NCBI GenBank assembly: GCA_025642075.2
Contig: JAODUO010000126.1
Location: 485,001-549,000, forward strand
Length of the DNA stretch: 64,000 bases
Source: Ridgeia piscesae
Lineage: Eukaryota > Annelida > Polychaeta > Sabellida > Siboglinidae
Reading direction: 5' to 3'
Both the position numbers and the translations under genes were made by a program. Shown here in pieces: positions 11,679-23,400 of this stretch (the first letter of the stretch is position 1; each line of letters starts with the position of its first letter). A model generated the notes under the pieces. The model worked only from the letters and a program-made list of their open reading frames with translations, was not told where the DNA came from and searched no databases.

Positions 11679-13116
11679 TGTGTGTGTGTTGTGTGTGTGT
11701 ATGTGCGTGTATCGATCAAAGTAGAATAACACGTGAACTTTCTTAAAGTAATGAAGCCTTGCCGTTGTTAATAAGGTCATTGGCGAAGACAGACTCCCTG
11801 GCATGAAAGACAAAGGAACACTTCCATTCACGGAGGCCGCTATACTCGAAGTACATCGACTTGGAAGCATAGGTGAGCAGTGAACCATTCAAGGCATAGC
11901 ATCATGAATACGTCATGGTGCCACTACTCGGGTCCATGGTGTGTGTCTCGTGGCCCAGTAGTCAGCAGTGCGTCTGATGTTTTGCGTTAGATCACGTGGA
12001 CCGTATCACTAAGCTAAACCGCTTTTACGGAAAGTCATCATTAAAAATAAATTAAGTGTTTAAAAACAAATACCCATGGCCACATGGTCAGTGACAATGT
12101 CCCGCCTGCGCGGCATGGTGTTGACAATTATCAAGTATTCAAGGTCACTAAAAATTGATTTTAAAATGCAAAATCGAGTTTAAGAGCTCTTAGCAACGTT
12201 AAAGTGAAATGGAGTCCTGATCTGCGGTGGCTCTCCTGTCCAAATATTCCACCCGAATTGGCCTATCTCTTGTTATGTTATACCACTCCAGCTTGTCTCC
12301 AGCTGATCTACTTCAGGTTTCTCGTTTGGCGACCTTGGTTAGACCATCAGACGAAGTCTTGTGCTCTTAATAAACTATCGTCTTGTTTAATTAATTCCCA
12401 CATTTCTTGTATCGGAATTGTGAACACGTTTCAGCCCCCACAGCTATCGCTCACGTTGTTACCGAGACGGTCAAGTTCAGAGGTTACGATCTGCCGAAAG
12501 GCACTCTGGTACTTCCCAATCTCTATCAGAGTCACGTGGACCCGGCATTCTGGGAAGATCCGTTTGAGTTCAAACCTGACCGTTGGCTGGACGAGAACAA
12601 CATATTGAAGACCAATCCAGCTTACATGCCCTTCTGTGTTGGTATGTGATCTAGATCGATGAAAGTGACTAAACACTAAACCGAGGTGCCCATATAGGCT
12701 ACCCTTTCGTATAAGTTAATAATGCTGTTGTTCTTTTGTCATTTCCATCATGTACCAATGGTCACACTGATAGATGAGGGGTACTGTTAAAAATATTTCG
12801 CAGTCGTAATATCAGTTTCTTCTAACCTAACCGTGTTAAGGCGCACATGACCCAACCCCAACCCCGACTATGATTTTCTATATAAGACTGTAATGTCGAC
12901 ATAGGCACGCATATATAATGTACTGGGTATTTTCCAGGATGTCGCATGTGTCTCGGACACTCGCTCGCCAAGATGGAGATGTTCTTGTTCATGACGTCAC
13001 TACTACAACGGTTCGATTTCCGCGTGTTGGATGCAGACACGCCGCCAACTACCGACGGAATACAAGGAGTCACAAGATGTCCACACAAGTATGAACTGGT
13101 GGCATTCAGGACGTGA
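7750..13116 (+). CDS. Cytochrome P450, CYP2 clan (complete, 8 coding exons)
   Basis: A membrane-anchored haem monooxygenase, expected in the ER. Coding exons: 7750–8134, 8722–8947, 9484–9593, 10136–10294, 10679–10815, 11776–11872, 12435–12641, 12938–13116. They sum to 1500 nt, 499 residues plus stop, the normal CYP length, and every junction phase agrees. Motifs: N-terminal hydrophobic anchor (~17–30), WPPGP hinge, helix-I AGSETTS (307–313), ExxR E364–R367, PDRW, and the haem loop FCVGCRMCLG with thiolate Cys445. The [14 protein letters not shown] block and the exon structure place it in the CYP2 clan; closeness to CYP2U1 or another family cannot be settled by eye. Oddities: the C-helix WxxxR has Lys at the Arg position (WKILKRF), the first intron may use a GC donor, and exon 5 is followed by five tandem copies of its own 3' part. 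An upstream ATG at 7570 is in frame but unlikely. Confidence 0.93.
8135..8721 (+). other. P450 intron 1 with large compound microsatellite
   Basis: Almost the entire intron is TG/CG and TA repeats (8180–8610): alternating (TG)n, (TGCG)n and two TA blocks. Acceptor is ctctgatgtag/GATTAC. Long frames here in several phases are repeat artefacts. Confidence 0.85.
8722..8947 (+). CDS. P450 coding exon 2
   Basis: Starts after ATGTAG and ends CAAAG/gttggt. Encodes the C-helix region ([10 protein letters not shown]) and the [14 protein letters not shown] block typical of CYP2-clan proteins. Phase 1 in, phase 2 out. Confidence 0.92.
8965..9154. repeat. (CA)n/(CGCA)n microsatellite in P450 intron 2
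   Basis: CA repeats interrupted by two ACGC blocks. It begins less than 20 bases after the exon 2 donor. Confidence 0.95.
9484..9593 (+). CDS. P450 coding exon 3
   Basis: Acceptor tttcgttttgcag/GTACAA, donor TTAG/gtttga. Encodes [15 protein letters not shown] and the LPGPL segment before helix G. Only 110 nt, so it was placed by phase and family similarity rather than by ORF length. Confidence 0.88.
9690..10015 (-). mobile_element. Decayed LINE C-terminal fragment in P450 intron 3
   Basis: On the minus strand, [14 protein letters not shown] near 10000 matches the RWxGHxxRM motif found after the reverse transcriptase in RTE-type elements, followed by a degraded tail. Opposite in orientation to the host gene. 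Family uncertain. Confidence 0.5.
10136..10294 (+). CDS. P450 coding exon 4
   Basis: The acceptor is the second of two close AGs (acagtcag/CCTTTAGG); the first would introduce an immediate in-frame stop. Donor TTGACAG/gtcatt. Encodes [10 protein letters not shown] through [12 protein letters not shown] (helices G–H). Confidence 0.9.
10679..10815 (+). CDS. P450 coding exon 5 (helix I)
   Basis: Acceptor tgttgcag/ATGAGA, donor CTGCAG/gtacgt. Encodes [20 protein letters not shown] and the following [15 protein letters not shown]. Its last 80 nt (10736–10815) are the first unit of a six-unit tandem array that continues into the intron. Confidence 0.92.
10736..11215 (+). repeat. Six tandem 80-bp copies of the exon 5 3' part plus donor
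   Basis: Units begin at 10736, 10816, 10896, 10976, 11056 and 11136, each exactly 80 bp and ending in CTGCAG or CGGCAG. Units 1–5 are followed by gtacgt, so each ends in a copy of the exon 5 donor; the last is followed by gtcgat. Units differ at only a few positions (for example tacatgata/tacacgata). Reading on past the first donor meets a TGA in unit 2, so only the first donor gives a full-length P450. Confidence 0.95.
11548..11710. repeat. (TG)n microsatellite in P450 intron 5
   Basis: TG run with CG and GGTG interruptions, 65 bp upstream of the exon 6 acceptor. Confidence 0.95.
11776..11872 (+). CDS. P450 coding exon 6 (K-helix)
   Basis: Acceptor gttaataag/GTCATT, donor AGCATAG/gtgagc. 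Encodes [10 protein letters not shown] and [14 protein letters not shown], the ExxR K-helix. Phase 0 in, phase 1 out. Confidence 0.93.
12435..12641 (+). CDS. P450 coding exon 7
   Basis: Acceptor cgtttcag/CCCCCA, donor GTGTTG/gtatgt. Encodes APTAIAHVV, the [12 protein letters not shown] strand, and [10 protein letters not shown] (PERF-type motif), ending in the haem loop PFCVG. Confidence 0.93.
12938..13116 (+). CDS. P450 coding exon 8 (haem Cys to stop)
   Basis: Acceptor gtattttccag/GATGTC. Completes the haem loop ([15 protein letters not shown]) and the C-terminal [12 protein letters not shown], then TGA at 13114. Confidence 0.95.
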
Positions 13117-13625
13117 CGATGTCCCTGCTCTCCAACATTAGTTTGCTTCGAATATGTGTGATTGAGTAGCATTTGTTGTACTTGTTGCTAATATTGAGTA
13201 GCGTTTGTTGTACTTACTACGATACATTGATCAACAGGGCTTGATCAACCAGGTTTCGTTTCGTTGGTACAAGGTATTTTGTTTGGATGTGTTACTTTTG
13301 TTAACATTTTACATTCAAATACGTTGTCATTTACAACAGAATATGCATACAGCAATATCGTGTTAATTTGATAAGGGTGAGGCTAATTCATGTTCATATA
13401 GTTATTCCTTTTGTAGTTCGTTTTATGAGGGTGCATCACGGTTTGTATATCTGTATCAATTACAGCAACCTTGTACGAAATGTGTTGTATTGGTGTTGCA
13501 AACTGAACTGTTGAAATATATTCATGATTCACAATCGAAACCGCTTTTATAGGGCATTCACTGGACCTTCGTTGAAAACTTGCCCAAGAATGTACACGAC
13601 CGGGACAGGTTTCAGTGTGTATTCA

Positions 13626-13631
13626 AATAAA
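13626..13631 (+). promoter_or_regulatory. Candidate poly(A) signal of the P450 gene
   Basis: AATAAA about 510 bp after the stop. A second AATAAA lies at 14104–14109. Which is used cannot be told from sequence. Confidence 0.3.
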
Positions 13632-15959
13632 TTGCCAGTAACCTACATGCACATGGCAGCTGACCAGTTACTGCACGCTGTTGTCAATAGGAGCATGCCG
13701 CCGCCGAAGTAGAATACTGCACTAAACCACCATCTCCCCATCTCTTGTATCAATCCAGGAACATCTTATTCTTATTGACATGTGCAAACAATAGATTATG
13801 CAAAATGCGTGCTTGAAGGTTTATCTTGGATCATGTCATTTTTCACGACCTAACACACAAATGGACTACATATATTTTTACGTCTGCAAATGAGCATACA
13901 TGTTTACAGTAATAATTTACAGGTTTGGTATATTATGTAGGTACTACAGTCTGTATGTTTACTACGTGACTGGAAGGTTATGGACAAATATTACACATTT
14001 ACTTTACATGTATATTTTACATTTACATTGCATGTTACTAATAGTTGTCCTAATTGCGTATTCTTTAGACTATATTACAAATCTTATTGAATTGCATTAA
14101 CTAAATAAAGTTGTTTTGTTTCTACTTTGGGATGCATATGAATATTAATTATATCCTACAACATAATTTTATAAGCTTAGTTACTAGATAAGCTAAGGAT
14201 ACACATATCCCACGAAATTTTTGAAGTTATACATATTATTGATCAAATCAGAAAGACAGTGAATGACAGTTAGCATCTATCGTACAACCCTGTGCGAGTC
14301 GCAGAATTGTTCTCGTAAACATGACGTCGAAATGATTGTACGCTGACGGTCAAAAGCTAAAAGCCCGACTTTCTGTGTTTGCATGCCGCGCATGAATATA
14401 ATCAGATACAGCGCCGTTAGTGGGTTACGAACATGGAGCATTGGAGGGAAAGGGAAGGACAAGAGGTCACTTATGTTAAATTCCACATTATTCATATTTA
14501 AATAAATGATGCCACCTTCGACAGCTCGTTATATTCTTAGTTTATAGGCCATGTAGAATCCGTCAACCGTAACTGTTATTAGTATTATGGTTTTTTGTGC
14601 CGATTGTTTTGGCAGCCAGGCCACACACTCACTCACGCACGCACGCATGCACGCACGCACAGTGTTTGGGTTATTATTAAAAACATATTTAAGGTGCACA
14701 ATATAATATTTGGGCTACACTCTTAACCTTAGGCTTTAGTGTTATAATAGCATACTGATGTAGGCACGGTTAAAATGTATGGTGAATTTGGGGATTCCGA
14801 ATTCGGTTCACAGGCGTAGTCGAGCGATAATATGGCATAGTTAATTTTATGGATATGCATCCTCACAAACCAGGGGTTGTTTCGCTGTCCAGAAATAGGT
14901 TACCCCTTGCTGATTGTCTCCGCAAAACACGGATCTGATAGGAGTCGGAAGTATAGAATTATAACAATTAACGTCACCAGTCACTACTGCGTCAGCCATG
15001 GGAACAGCGCGAATACCTGCCCCAAATTGAATACGCGACTTGTGGGAATATCAATGTGACCCATTTGCATCTTAAATATTGTAGAAGACTACTAGTAAGA
15101 CTTGCTTACCTGGGTATCTTCCGTGTTGTCTGACCAGAAACAAACAAGAATTGCCGGGCAACACACGAAACTAGCCAAAGCCCAAGTCCGCACCTTGACT
15201 ATTCCACGTCTTCAACGGGGAACACCAGAGAAGCAATCAAGGCACCGTCAAACTAGGCGGGGTGAACCCCTTTGGCGATGGGCTCAACCCCGGTAGCGTA
15301 GCCAGGATTTTGCATTGAAAGGGGCCACCCGGCAAACTATACAAATTATGTATAATTTAATATATTTTATATATACAATATACCAGTCATACCTTTAAAT
15401 AAGCAACTCAACTTGCATTGATATTGATAGAGAATTAATAGTTTTGAAGATACAGCTTAACTAAAACCTGCAGAAGCAGCCTGCACATATGAAATACCAG
15501 TTAGTTTTATTTCCATGCACACCACCTAGTCTTCAGTGTGTGGCAGGGCAGTCGCCAATACACAGTTACCAATTAGCCATGGGTCATGTGAGACCACTTA
15601 GCCTCCAAAGTTGGGGTCAAATGAGCAAGTCTCAAATGCACAAGTTAATGTTTCCCAAACTAGATAAATTGTTTTGTTACAATAAAGATTACAGCATGGG
15701 TAAACGCTTGGAGGAATGTCGAAGGAATGATGGAAGATAGACGCACCTCACGTGTATGCGTAACGGAAGGGTGCTCAGTTCTTGTGTTAACCCTGCATAC
15801 ACGTATGGCCTACGGTATCCATGGTCTATACACAGGTTTATGAAAACAACTGGATAAGAATCGTGGGAGTTAAGAGAGCTGACGAGGAGTATGGAGGAAC
15901 TGAGAGTGGAGATGGGAGTGAAGGACAGTTTGAAGAAGAAACTGGCGAGTGTTACAACC

Positions 15960-16130
15960 AATAATGTAATAATCGCCTGTTAATGTAATAACTGCCTGAT
16001 AATGTAATAAATTTGTTGCCTGATAACGTAATAAACTTGCTGCCTGAGAATGTAATGTTTGTATGATAACGTAATAAACTGCTCTTGCCTGATAATGTAA
16101 TAACTTTTGCCTGATAATGTAATAACGTAC
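15960..16130. repeat. Imperfect minisatellite, GCCTGATAATGTAATAA
   Basis: About eight diverged copies of a 17–25-bp unit with the core TGCCTGATAAtGTAATAA. Confidence 0.8.
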
Positions 16131-16634
16131 ATATTTCACGTAGGAATTAATCGTTTTCATGGATTTAATGTTGATTTCTTGCACTTAGTCTATTTCGCAC
16201 ATCTGCAATTTTTGCTAATGGGATAAAAGTAGTTTTTTAGATTAAATCCAATACGATGATTCCAAACCTGAAGTCAGATTTTTCCCAGCAGGTCAGGCAG
16301 GATGTTGAGTTACGCATAATCACACCACGTGTGATGCATTCTCGCACTTTTTACGAAAGAAGGGTTCCCTTTCCATGCTATATTGTCAGGGTATCTAATG
16401 CCACAGGCGTGGGGTTTGCCGGTTCAATCCTAGTGTGATAGAGGCATAGAGACATATGAAGATATGGTTTATTACATACATACGTACAGAGATACATTAC
16501 ACAAAAACACCGTTTCTCTGCCTGTGGACCCACATCGACGTTAAATTTGCATGTATCGGCTGATATTGTGCATGCGAACGATGGGATCTAGTGGACCCAC
16601 ACGGATGACTCGTAGATTTATAAATTTTATAAGG

Positions 16635-16850
16635 TTATAGGGAACAAGGTAACAGCCCCACAAACAACGATGGAAAGAAGTATGTCAAACATAGCATACC
16701 GGGACGGAAAGAGAACATCCGAGGAATGTAAAAGGGAAACTTTACAGACGTGATTGAACAGGTCAGCAGATGGAAGTGGATCTGGGCAGGGCAACATCAG
16801 AAGAATATTTAATATCCGATGGACATTTCGCATCTGGAAACCTTACGAAA
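16635..16850 (+). mobile_element. RTE-type LINE scrap
   Basis: Plus-strand frames give APQTTMERSMSNIAYRDGKR and, after an in-frame stop, a SGQGNIRRI segment. This is the post-RT region and is homologous to the fragment at 37285–38045 (AQTTIERSVLNITYRDRK). Dead copy. Confidence 0.65.
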
Positions 16851-17377
16851 GGAAACGAATTTCTTCACAACCGTGAAGAGTCATTTATACGACAGCGCGG
16901 TGCTCAGACAAGGTTGTCACAGCACGCATACACACAGAAGAAAACACAATGTGGTCACGGAGCTCATAACACACCCCTGGTTAGACTCAATTAATAGTAG
17001 CAACCTGAGGAGTAAACAAGAGGAAGACCGGCGAGTAGATGGAAAGCCGAACTAGTCAGCAAAGGATTGCGCAAACAGATGTACGTCAACTATAACAGAG
17101 CAATTGTATTGGAAAATAGATTTAATTGCGTTGTGGATGGAGTTCCGATTTATTTAATGTAACTCTGTTTGCCTGTGCCATATCAAACTCACTTTGATAT
17201 CTTCACAGTTATTCTTGGTACTGTTTCATGAAATTGAATTTCGCGCTATGTAGATGAACGCATATCTACCTAGGATATTTTGCGCATAGCCTAAATGAAC
17301 CAATCTCCGAACAGGTGAAAGGATCGCAATTGTCAAACTTGCGGGAGACTGCCGATAACTCGGCTAGTGTATGCATA

Positions 17378-17570
17378 ATAAATATATATATATATGTGTA
17401 TGTATATATATATCAATATATATATATATAATACACATAATATATATATATATATATACGTAATATACATGATATATCTACACACGAAATCCCAGGGGCA
17501 GCCATATCTATATAGCCATATATATATATATATATATATATAGCTGCCCCTAGAATTTCGTAGGTTTTGC
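17378..17570. repeat. TA-rich palindromic repeat
   Basis: TA microsatellites (17380–17460 and 17519–17541). The second is bracketed by inverted arms: ACGAAATCCCAGGGGCAGC at 17484 and GCTGCCCCTAGAATTTCGT at 17543. It could be a hairpin-forming MITE remnant. Confidence 0.7.
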
Positions 17571-17617
17571 CCCCCAGTAAATGAGAAATTATGGTATATA
17601 TGTAAACAGCACGTGTA

Positions 17618-18570
17618 CTTATTAAATTTACCTTTTTATTAATCTTACCTTTTTATTAATATTAAATTTACCTTTTTATTAATATCACAAAAATCTTTCT
17701 TAATTATAATTTTTTTTCATTACAACAAAATGATTATAAATAAAACATCTGCAATTGTTTAAGTAATACAAATTGTTGTTAGTTTTGTAAGGTGGTTAGC
17801 TTGTGACATTGTTGCTTGATTTTAACTATTTTTTATTTTAATGGCTCAATCGTGTGACTTAATCATTGTAAATACGGCAGATATTAAATGTAAGTCAACT
17901 AATTAGGCCAACAACAAACTGTATATATAATTATAAATATTTAGTGTTCAATCCCATGTACAGTTTAATTAACCCTTTTACTAATTATTTTCACCTGTTT
18001 TATGTAATTAATCCAACTAAATAGGTCAAACATTAAATATAGGTAAACTAATTAGGTCATCAACAACTTTTGTATTTTACAAGATGACTAACGGTAGAAT
18101 CAGTCATGTATATAATTATATATATACATAATTATAAATATTTAAAGTGTTCAACAACCATATATGTTTAATTGACCTTTTTACTAATTATTTTCTCCCG
18201 TTTTATGTAATTAATCCTAATAAATAGGTCACATGATAAATATAGGTCAACTAATTAGGTCATCAACAAACTTCATATTTTACAAGATGACAATCTGTAT
18301 ATTCAGTCAATATATAATTATAAGTATTTAAAGTATTCAACCTCATGTATAATTGACCTTTTTATTAATTATTTTCACCCATTTATGTAATTAATCGTAG
18401 TAAATAGGTTAAATATTAAGTATAGGTCAACTAATTATGCCATCAAAATTACTGATATAATATTGTGATACAGAAATCCTTTTTTTTATTAATTATACCC
18501 AATTTATGTGGTTAATCTGAAAAAGTCAAATATGCAGTGGTCAACTAATTAGGTCCAGGTCAAATAATAT
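17618..18570. repeat. AT-rich tandem array, ~150–200-bp units
   Basis: Blocks of AGGTCAACTAATTAGGTCA recur near 17890, 18040, 18245, 18425 and 18540. Between them are a conserved ATATAATTATAAATATTTA block and a TTGACCTTTTTACTAATTA block with TTATGTAATTAATC. Roughly four diverged units; spacing varies through indels. Shorter TTTACCTTTTTATTAAT repeats precede it (17625–17685). Confidence 0.8.
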
Positions 18571-19560
18571 TCACGTTTATTAGATCACATAACTTTTTAT
18601 TTCACCCCTACATCTTCAGTAGAAACCATTATATTACCATTTCCCTGTGTTCAAACACAGTCGTCCAGCTTCCTGGTCACTAGAAATGGACTGAATTCAA
18701 TACAAAACATCTCTCTTTTTCTGAGCACAAAAAGTGGAATTACATCAGAAATAATAAAGATATTCAAAATATTCAAAAGGTGTTATAAACTGCATAATAA
18801 ACTATATTTTGTGGTGTAATTTAAATGAGATTGGATATATTTTATCTGATGTTTTAGTTTTACAACATACCTTAAGTTCATGGAAATTGATCATCTTAAG
18901 CAAACACACTGTTACGGAACTAGAACATGTTTCTTATCAAAAGCTCACAAAAAACGCCATGTTGAAAATCGTGATTGTAGATGCAAATGGTTAGGTTGTG
19001 TAAAGTCTTTTAGGTGCATAACACCAAACCGTTAATGTGTTTGCCTTTTAACACGTCAGCGTTTGCGAAAAAGAAAATTATTCCTAGCATATACACATTT
19101 AGTGAAAATGTGAAGCACTTGTTTTACAACATACCTTAAGTTCATGGAAATCGATCATCTTAAGGAGCAGCTCTCACAAATCACATAATTATGTTATATT
19201 TTATTTAACTGTCATGAACACCATATCAGGAGTCTGCAAATTTTATTTTAATTAACTGTATTTTAAGAACATATTCATCCTCTATTTACTTAATTTTCAG
19301 TGTACAGTCTGTACTACATATATAAGAAGAGAGTTCGACATAATAAGCATAACCGCTGATTTATTTTTATTTTGAAAAGGTCTATTTTATGGGATTTTAT
19401 AGCAAATATTTGATTCAAATTGTTCCATTTAAAAATTACTTTCTAACAGTTAAAATGCAGTTTGGATGAAAACAATAATTTGATAGATATTCAGTTGAAG
19501 TACTATTATGTGAATATATATAGATAAACTAACTAAAAATCTATTTTTTACCAAATTATT
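18571..19560. other. Intergenic AT-rich DNA
   Basis: No gene. A 40-bp segment containing ACATACCTTAAGTTCATGG and ATCATCTTAAG appears twice, at about 18860–18903 and 19122–19166. Confidence 0.5.
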
Positions 19561-19562
19561 TT

Positions 19563-19875
19563 GTTTTGTAGTGCCTCAGTGGCTGCAGCTTAAATTTTGA
19601 CACTCGAATAAGAGAACCCGGATTTGAATCCTGGTCTATGGTCTCAAACCATGGGCAAGTTTATTCACTCTACATAGCTCCGGTTAATTCAGCAGTATGA
19701 ATGAGTAACTGGCTGTAGACAGCGGCAGGTGAACGAACAGTATTTGTATATTAACTACAGTGTAACAGGATACTTCCCTACCTTCTGAGATGGTGTTCAA
19801 TTAAACAGATCTGCCATGGAGTAAAGTGTCCTGATCAGTCCTAAGGACTGGATATGTGCACAAATTAAATATATG
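19563..19875 (+). mobile_element. tRNA-derived SINE copy
   Basis: The head carries a B-box-like GGATTTGAATCCT, a body with GGGCAAGTTTATTCACTCTAC and GAATGAGTAACTGG, and a tail with CAGTCCTAAGGACTGGATA. It shares this order with copies at 21350 and 52880, and in reverse at 41525. Confidence 0.75.
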
Positions 19876-19901
19876 GATGTTAAAAATATGCAAATTGGAT
19901 T

Positions 19902-19907
19902 TTTATT
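19902..19907 (-). promoter_or_regulatory. Candidate FUT8 poly(A) signal
   Basis: AATAAA on the minus strand, about 200 bp after the FUT8 stop. Position is reasonable; use is unproven. Confidence 0.35.
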
Positions 19908-20102
19908 TAAATTTGCACAACATACAACAGTATACATAAATCACACCCACACAACACATACACGCACACATGATATAAACCATCAGTGTGCTACAACTGT
20001 TAATTAATTTTGTTAACTCTCTCACATGATGACTTCATGTTTAAGGATAAATTTACCATATACTGTATTGTCTTCAAGATTAACAGCAAGAGTAACAAAT
20101 CA

Positions 20103-20489
20103 TTACATAAACCTGATGTCGTTGAATTCAAATCTATTATTGTTGTTGATATAATGTGATCTGATCAAATTGAGACGTCTGATTGTATCATTCATGACAA
20201 ACTCAGAAACAACTTTATGTTCTTTCACTTTGAATGAAGGGTACAATCCTTTCTTTTCTGTTCTTACGTTTGTACCTTTTGAGTATCCATTCCAGTGGTT
20301 ACCTGCCACTTTAATAATATCGCCTTTCTTTAGTTCAATTTCAGCATCAGTTTGTGGCAAGTGGTCCACCAACACTTCCTGTAAGTGATCAATTTGTTCC
20401 CCAAAGTAGTAGATATCATCGAGAGAGTGGAACCAGCTGGAGGCATCTGGATGCTGTGTCTGCATTAGTTCGTAGGCCAGACGACACAC
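20103..20489 (-). CDS. FUT8: FUT8 coding exon 9 (SH3 domain and stop)
   Basis: Acceptor ttctgctgacag/GTGTGTCG. Encodes [20 protein letters not shown] and the SH3 fold, then an extended tail ending [14 protein letters not shown]. Confidence 0.96.
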   Translation of the reverse strand: MCRLAYELMQTQHPDASSWFHSLDDIYYFGEQIDHLQEVLVDHLPQTDAEIELKKGDIIKVAGNHWNGYSKGTNVRTEKKGLYPSFKVKEHKVVSEFVMNDTIRRLNLIRSHYINNNNRFEFNDIRFM

Positions 20490-23400
20490 CTGTCAGCAGA
20501 AACTTGCTCTTATGACACAAGCAAAGAAATAAAATGTGTGCTTGTATGATGCAAGTACATGTTCGTGTTTCCACTATATTAATGCAGCTGTATAATCGCA
20601 TTTCAGGATTATGAAGTATTATTTTTACAGCTCACATACAAAACTCCATTTCACAATGCTGCAACTTAATCAATACACCCTTTGCTTTGAAAGGTGACAT
20701 GTATCCTGTAGCAGACCAGTGCCAATGATGGTCGTGTTTTAACAAAACAAGGTGGTCACTACCAGAAGCGCTAACATCAAGTCTGTTTGAGAGTACCAGT
20801 TTTAAGGATAGGCTATAAGACTGGGTCAATCAGAAGATGAAAATGTTCTAACACAAAGTCTGTTCGAGAGTACCAGTTTTAAGGATAGGCTATAAGACTG
20901 GGTCAATCAGAAGATGAAAATGTTCTAACACAAAGTCTGTTCGAGAGTACCAGTTTTAAGGATAGGCTATAAGACTGGGTCAATCAGAAGATGAAAATGT
21001 TCTAACACAAAGTCTGTTCGAGAGTACCAGTTTTAAGGATAGGCTATAAGACTGGGTCAATGAGAAGATGAAAATGTTCTAACACAAAGTCTGTTCGAGA
21101 GTACCAGTTTTAAGGATAGGCTATAAGACTGGGTCAATCAGAAGATGAAAATTTTCTAACAGTCTTAAATGCTGTGGTATGTTGGAGCAGTAAAATATAT
21201 ACACTTGTGGCACTGGACACTTGTGGCACTGGACACTTGTGGCACTGGACACTTGTGGCACTGGACACTTTTGGCACTGGACACTTGTGGCACTGGACAC
21301 TTTTGGCACTGAACACTTGTGGCACTGGGCAAGTGCTAATCTCACTTGTTGTAGTAGCACAATGGCTTGGGGGTTAAAGCATCGGACTGTCAACGAAGAG
21401 GACCTGAGTTTGAATCCCATACTACTGTGTAAACCCTTGGGCAAGTTTCTTCACTCTACATTGCTCCAGTTCACTCAGATGTATGAATGAGTACCTGGGT
21501 ATAGACAGTATTGAATGTTTGAGTGTGAGTAGTGTTCGTGAATTAATTGCCTTGTGGCTGAACAAATCGAACAGGTGTGCCAGGGAGAAAGTGTAAAGCA
21601 CTTTGAGCAATCCTGAGAATTGGATACTGCGTTATATAAAACTTACCTTTACCTTGCAAGAAATGTATTTCAATGTGTGTCCTGCATAATGCACAGGAGA
21701 TGGTATGAGGTTATTTCGGGAAGTCTACTTTACTAAACATTACCAAATTTCTAAACAATTCCATAGATTTTATTCTACAAAATTCCATACAAAGCTTATA
21801 GCCAATTCCATTTATATATAAAATGTTATGTTCTGTAAAATAATGTGCAATGCTCCATGGAACAGGCTATTAATGTTCATGGCCACATCTATAAAATAAC
21901 ATTCTACAGAAATTCTCCAGATAAGGGACTATTAATTATTCTATAGAAAATCTTGTCTAAAAATCCTATACAATGGCATATTTTCTAGTTAGTAAACAGC
22001 ATTTGCTAATGGAAAACCTGCTGATTCGACCAATGTATATTGGAGTAATGAGAGCAGGTAACTGACAGATTACAGGTACGTAATACAGCAGCTCATCCAT
22101 ACTTGTTTGTGGCATTTCACAACATTAAAATACATAAAAAAGATAATTGGATATAATTATGAAGAATGCCAATATTAAAATAAATAAAAAACATATTAAA
22201 AGTACTATATTAAATAATGTAGCATTTCTAGATAATGAAATATATAAATTGAAGAATTACCCACCTGTGATGAAAAGGTGCACACCAAATAGTCTGTCAT
22301 TGACAGGAAGTGGATGTCCATGATGATGCTTCGAAGTGAAGGACCAGTGTAGCGAGATTCCTCATTTGCCAGTTTGGTGTTGATTTTGTCACTAATTACC
22401 TCATACTCTGGGAACCTGTAGTAAATAAACCAATAAGTTAAAGATACATAAATTATATAATGTGCATAACCTGTACATACACTATGAAAAAAGATTACAT
22501 TTTTGTAAGTTAAAAAACAAACCTCACAAATATGTCAAAGGGGCTTTCTTACACTCCTTGTAAAATGTCATATATCCATAAGTCGCCCATGCAATGTGTT
22601 TTTAAAATATATCTGGTTACCAAGGATATTGTCATGCAAATTCACTGTTCTGTCATGAGTGCCCTTCTTTAAAAAAAAAGTATTGCCATCTTATAAAGCT
22701 ATGACATGTGGTTTTTCAGATATGGCAGCTAACTCAATGGCCTGTTTCCTTATATTTTGCAGGACGTGACACCATTTCGAGTGTATTTGTAAAATATGTT
22801 CGCAGCTGCTTATTCATCAATAGTAAGAAATATTATGGACGATTGTTTTTTTAAATGACAGAAAACAAAATACTCTGACTAATGTTAGACTAAAAGAATG
22901 TGTCAGTAGAGCTGAGCTGATGAAGAGAGTCTACATTTGAGCAGTTTTGGTATGTGGTATGTGTAGTTTTCTTTCTAAGGTACATAAGGTATTATAATAC
23001 ATAGCATATTATTTATATGATAGTACTTGTATTTAAACTTTACAGCACATATGTAAACTTTACATATGGATGAACCTGAAGATTTTCTGTTTTAAAAGTT
23101 TTGTTTTAGGAGAGACAATAAAGAATTTTTTCATTTGATTTGATATAATTAAGTCAGGAAAGAAACATGCTGTTTAAATTAAATTGTGTTTTTAAAAAAC
23201 ACTATTTCCACCAGAGTGCACATAAGGCCACAGATGTGTGTGAACATTATAAATTTGTGATATATGGAATAGGATTCATATTTTCAAGTCCAATACTTGT
23301 ACATGAATTTTTACTTTTGCGACAGAATAAATATCTCAAAGCTATCAGAATGCTGACCAAATTGAGTTTAATAAACTCAAAATATTGTTCATGTTCAACT

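Larger units (their letters stand above)
13117..16630. other. P450 3' flank and intergenic DNA
   Basis: No further gene seen. A short near-duplication (gagtagcATTTGTTGTACTT) lies at 13165–13216. A CACG-type tract is at 14625–14662. A GTAGCGTAGCCAGGATTTT string at 15293, resembling ends of interspersed repeats, has no partner that I could find nearby. Imperfect 17–25-bp repeats of CCTGATAATGTAATAA lie at 15960–16130. Confidence 0.5.

Noticed and set aside
15287..15345. GTAGCGTAGCCAGGATTTT…GGGGCCACCC as a transposon end
   Set aside because: Resembles repeat ends seen in other genomes, but no second end or target duplication could be found in the window.
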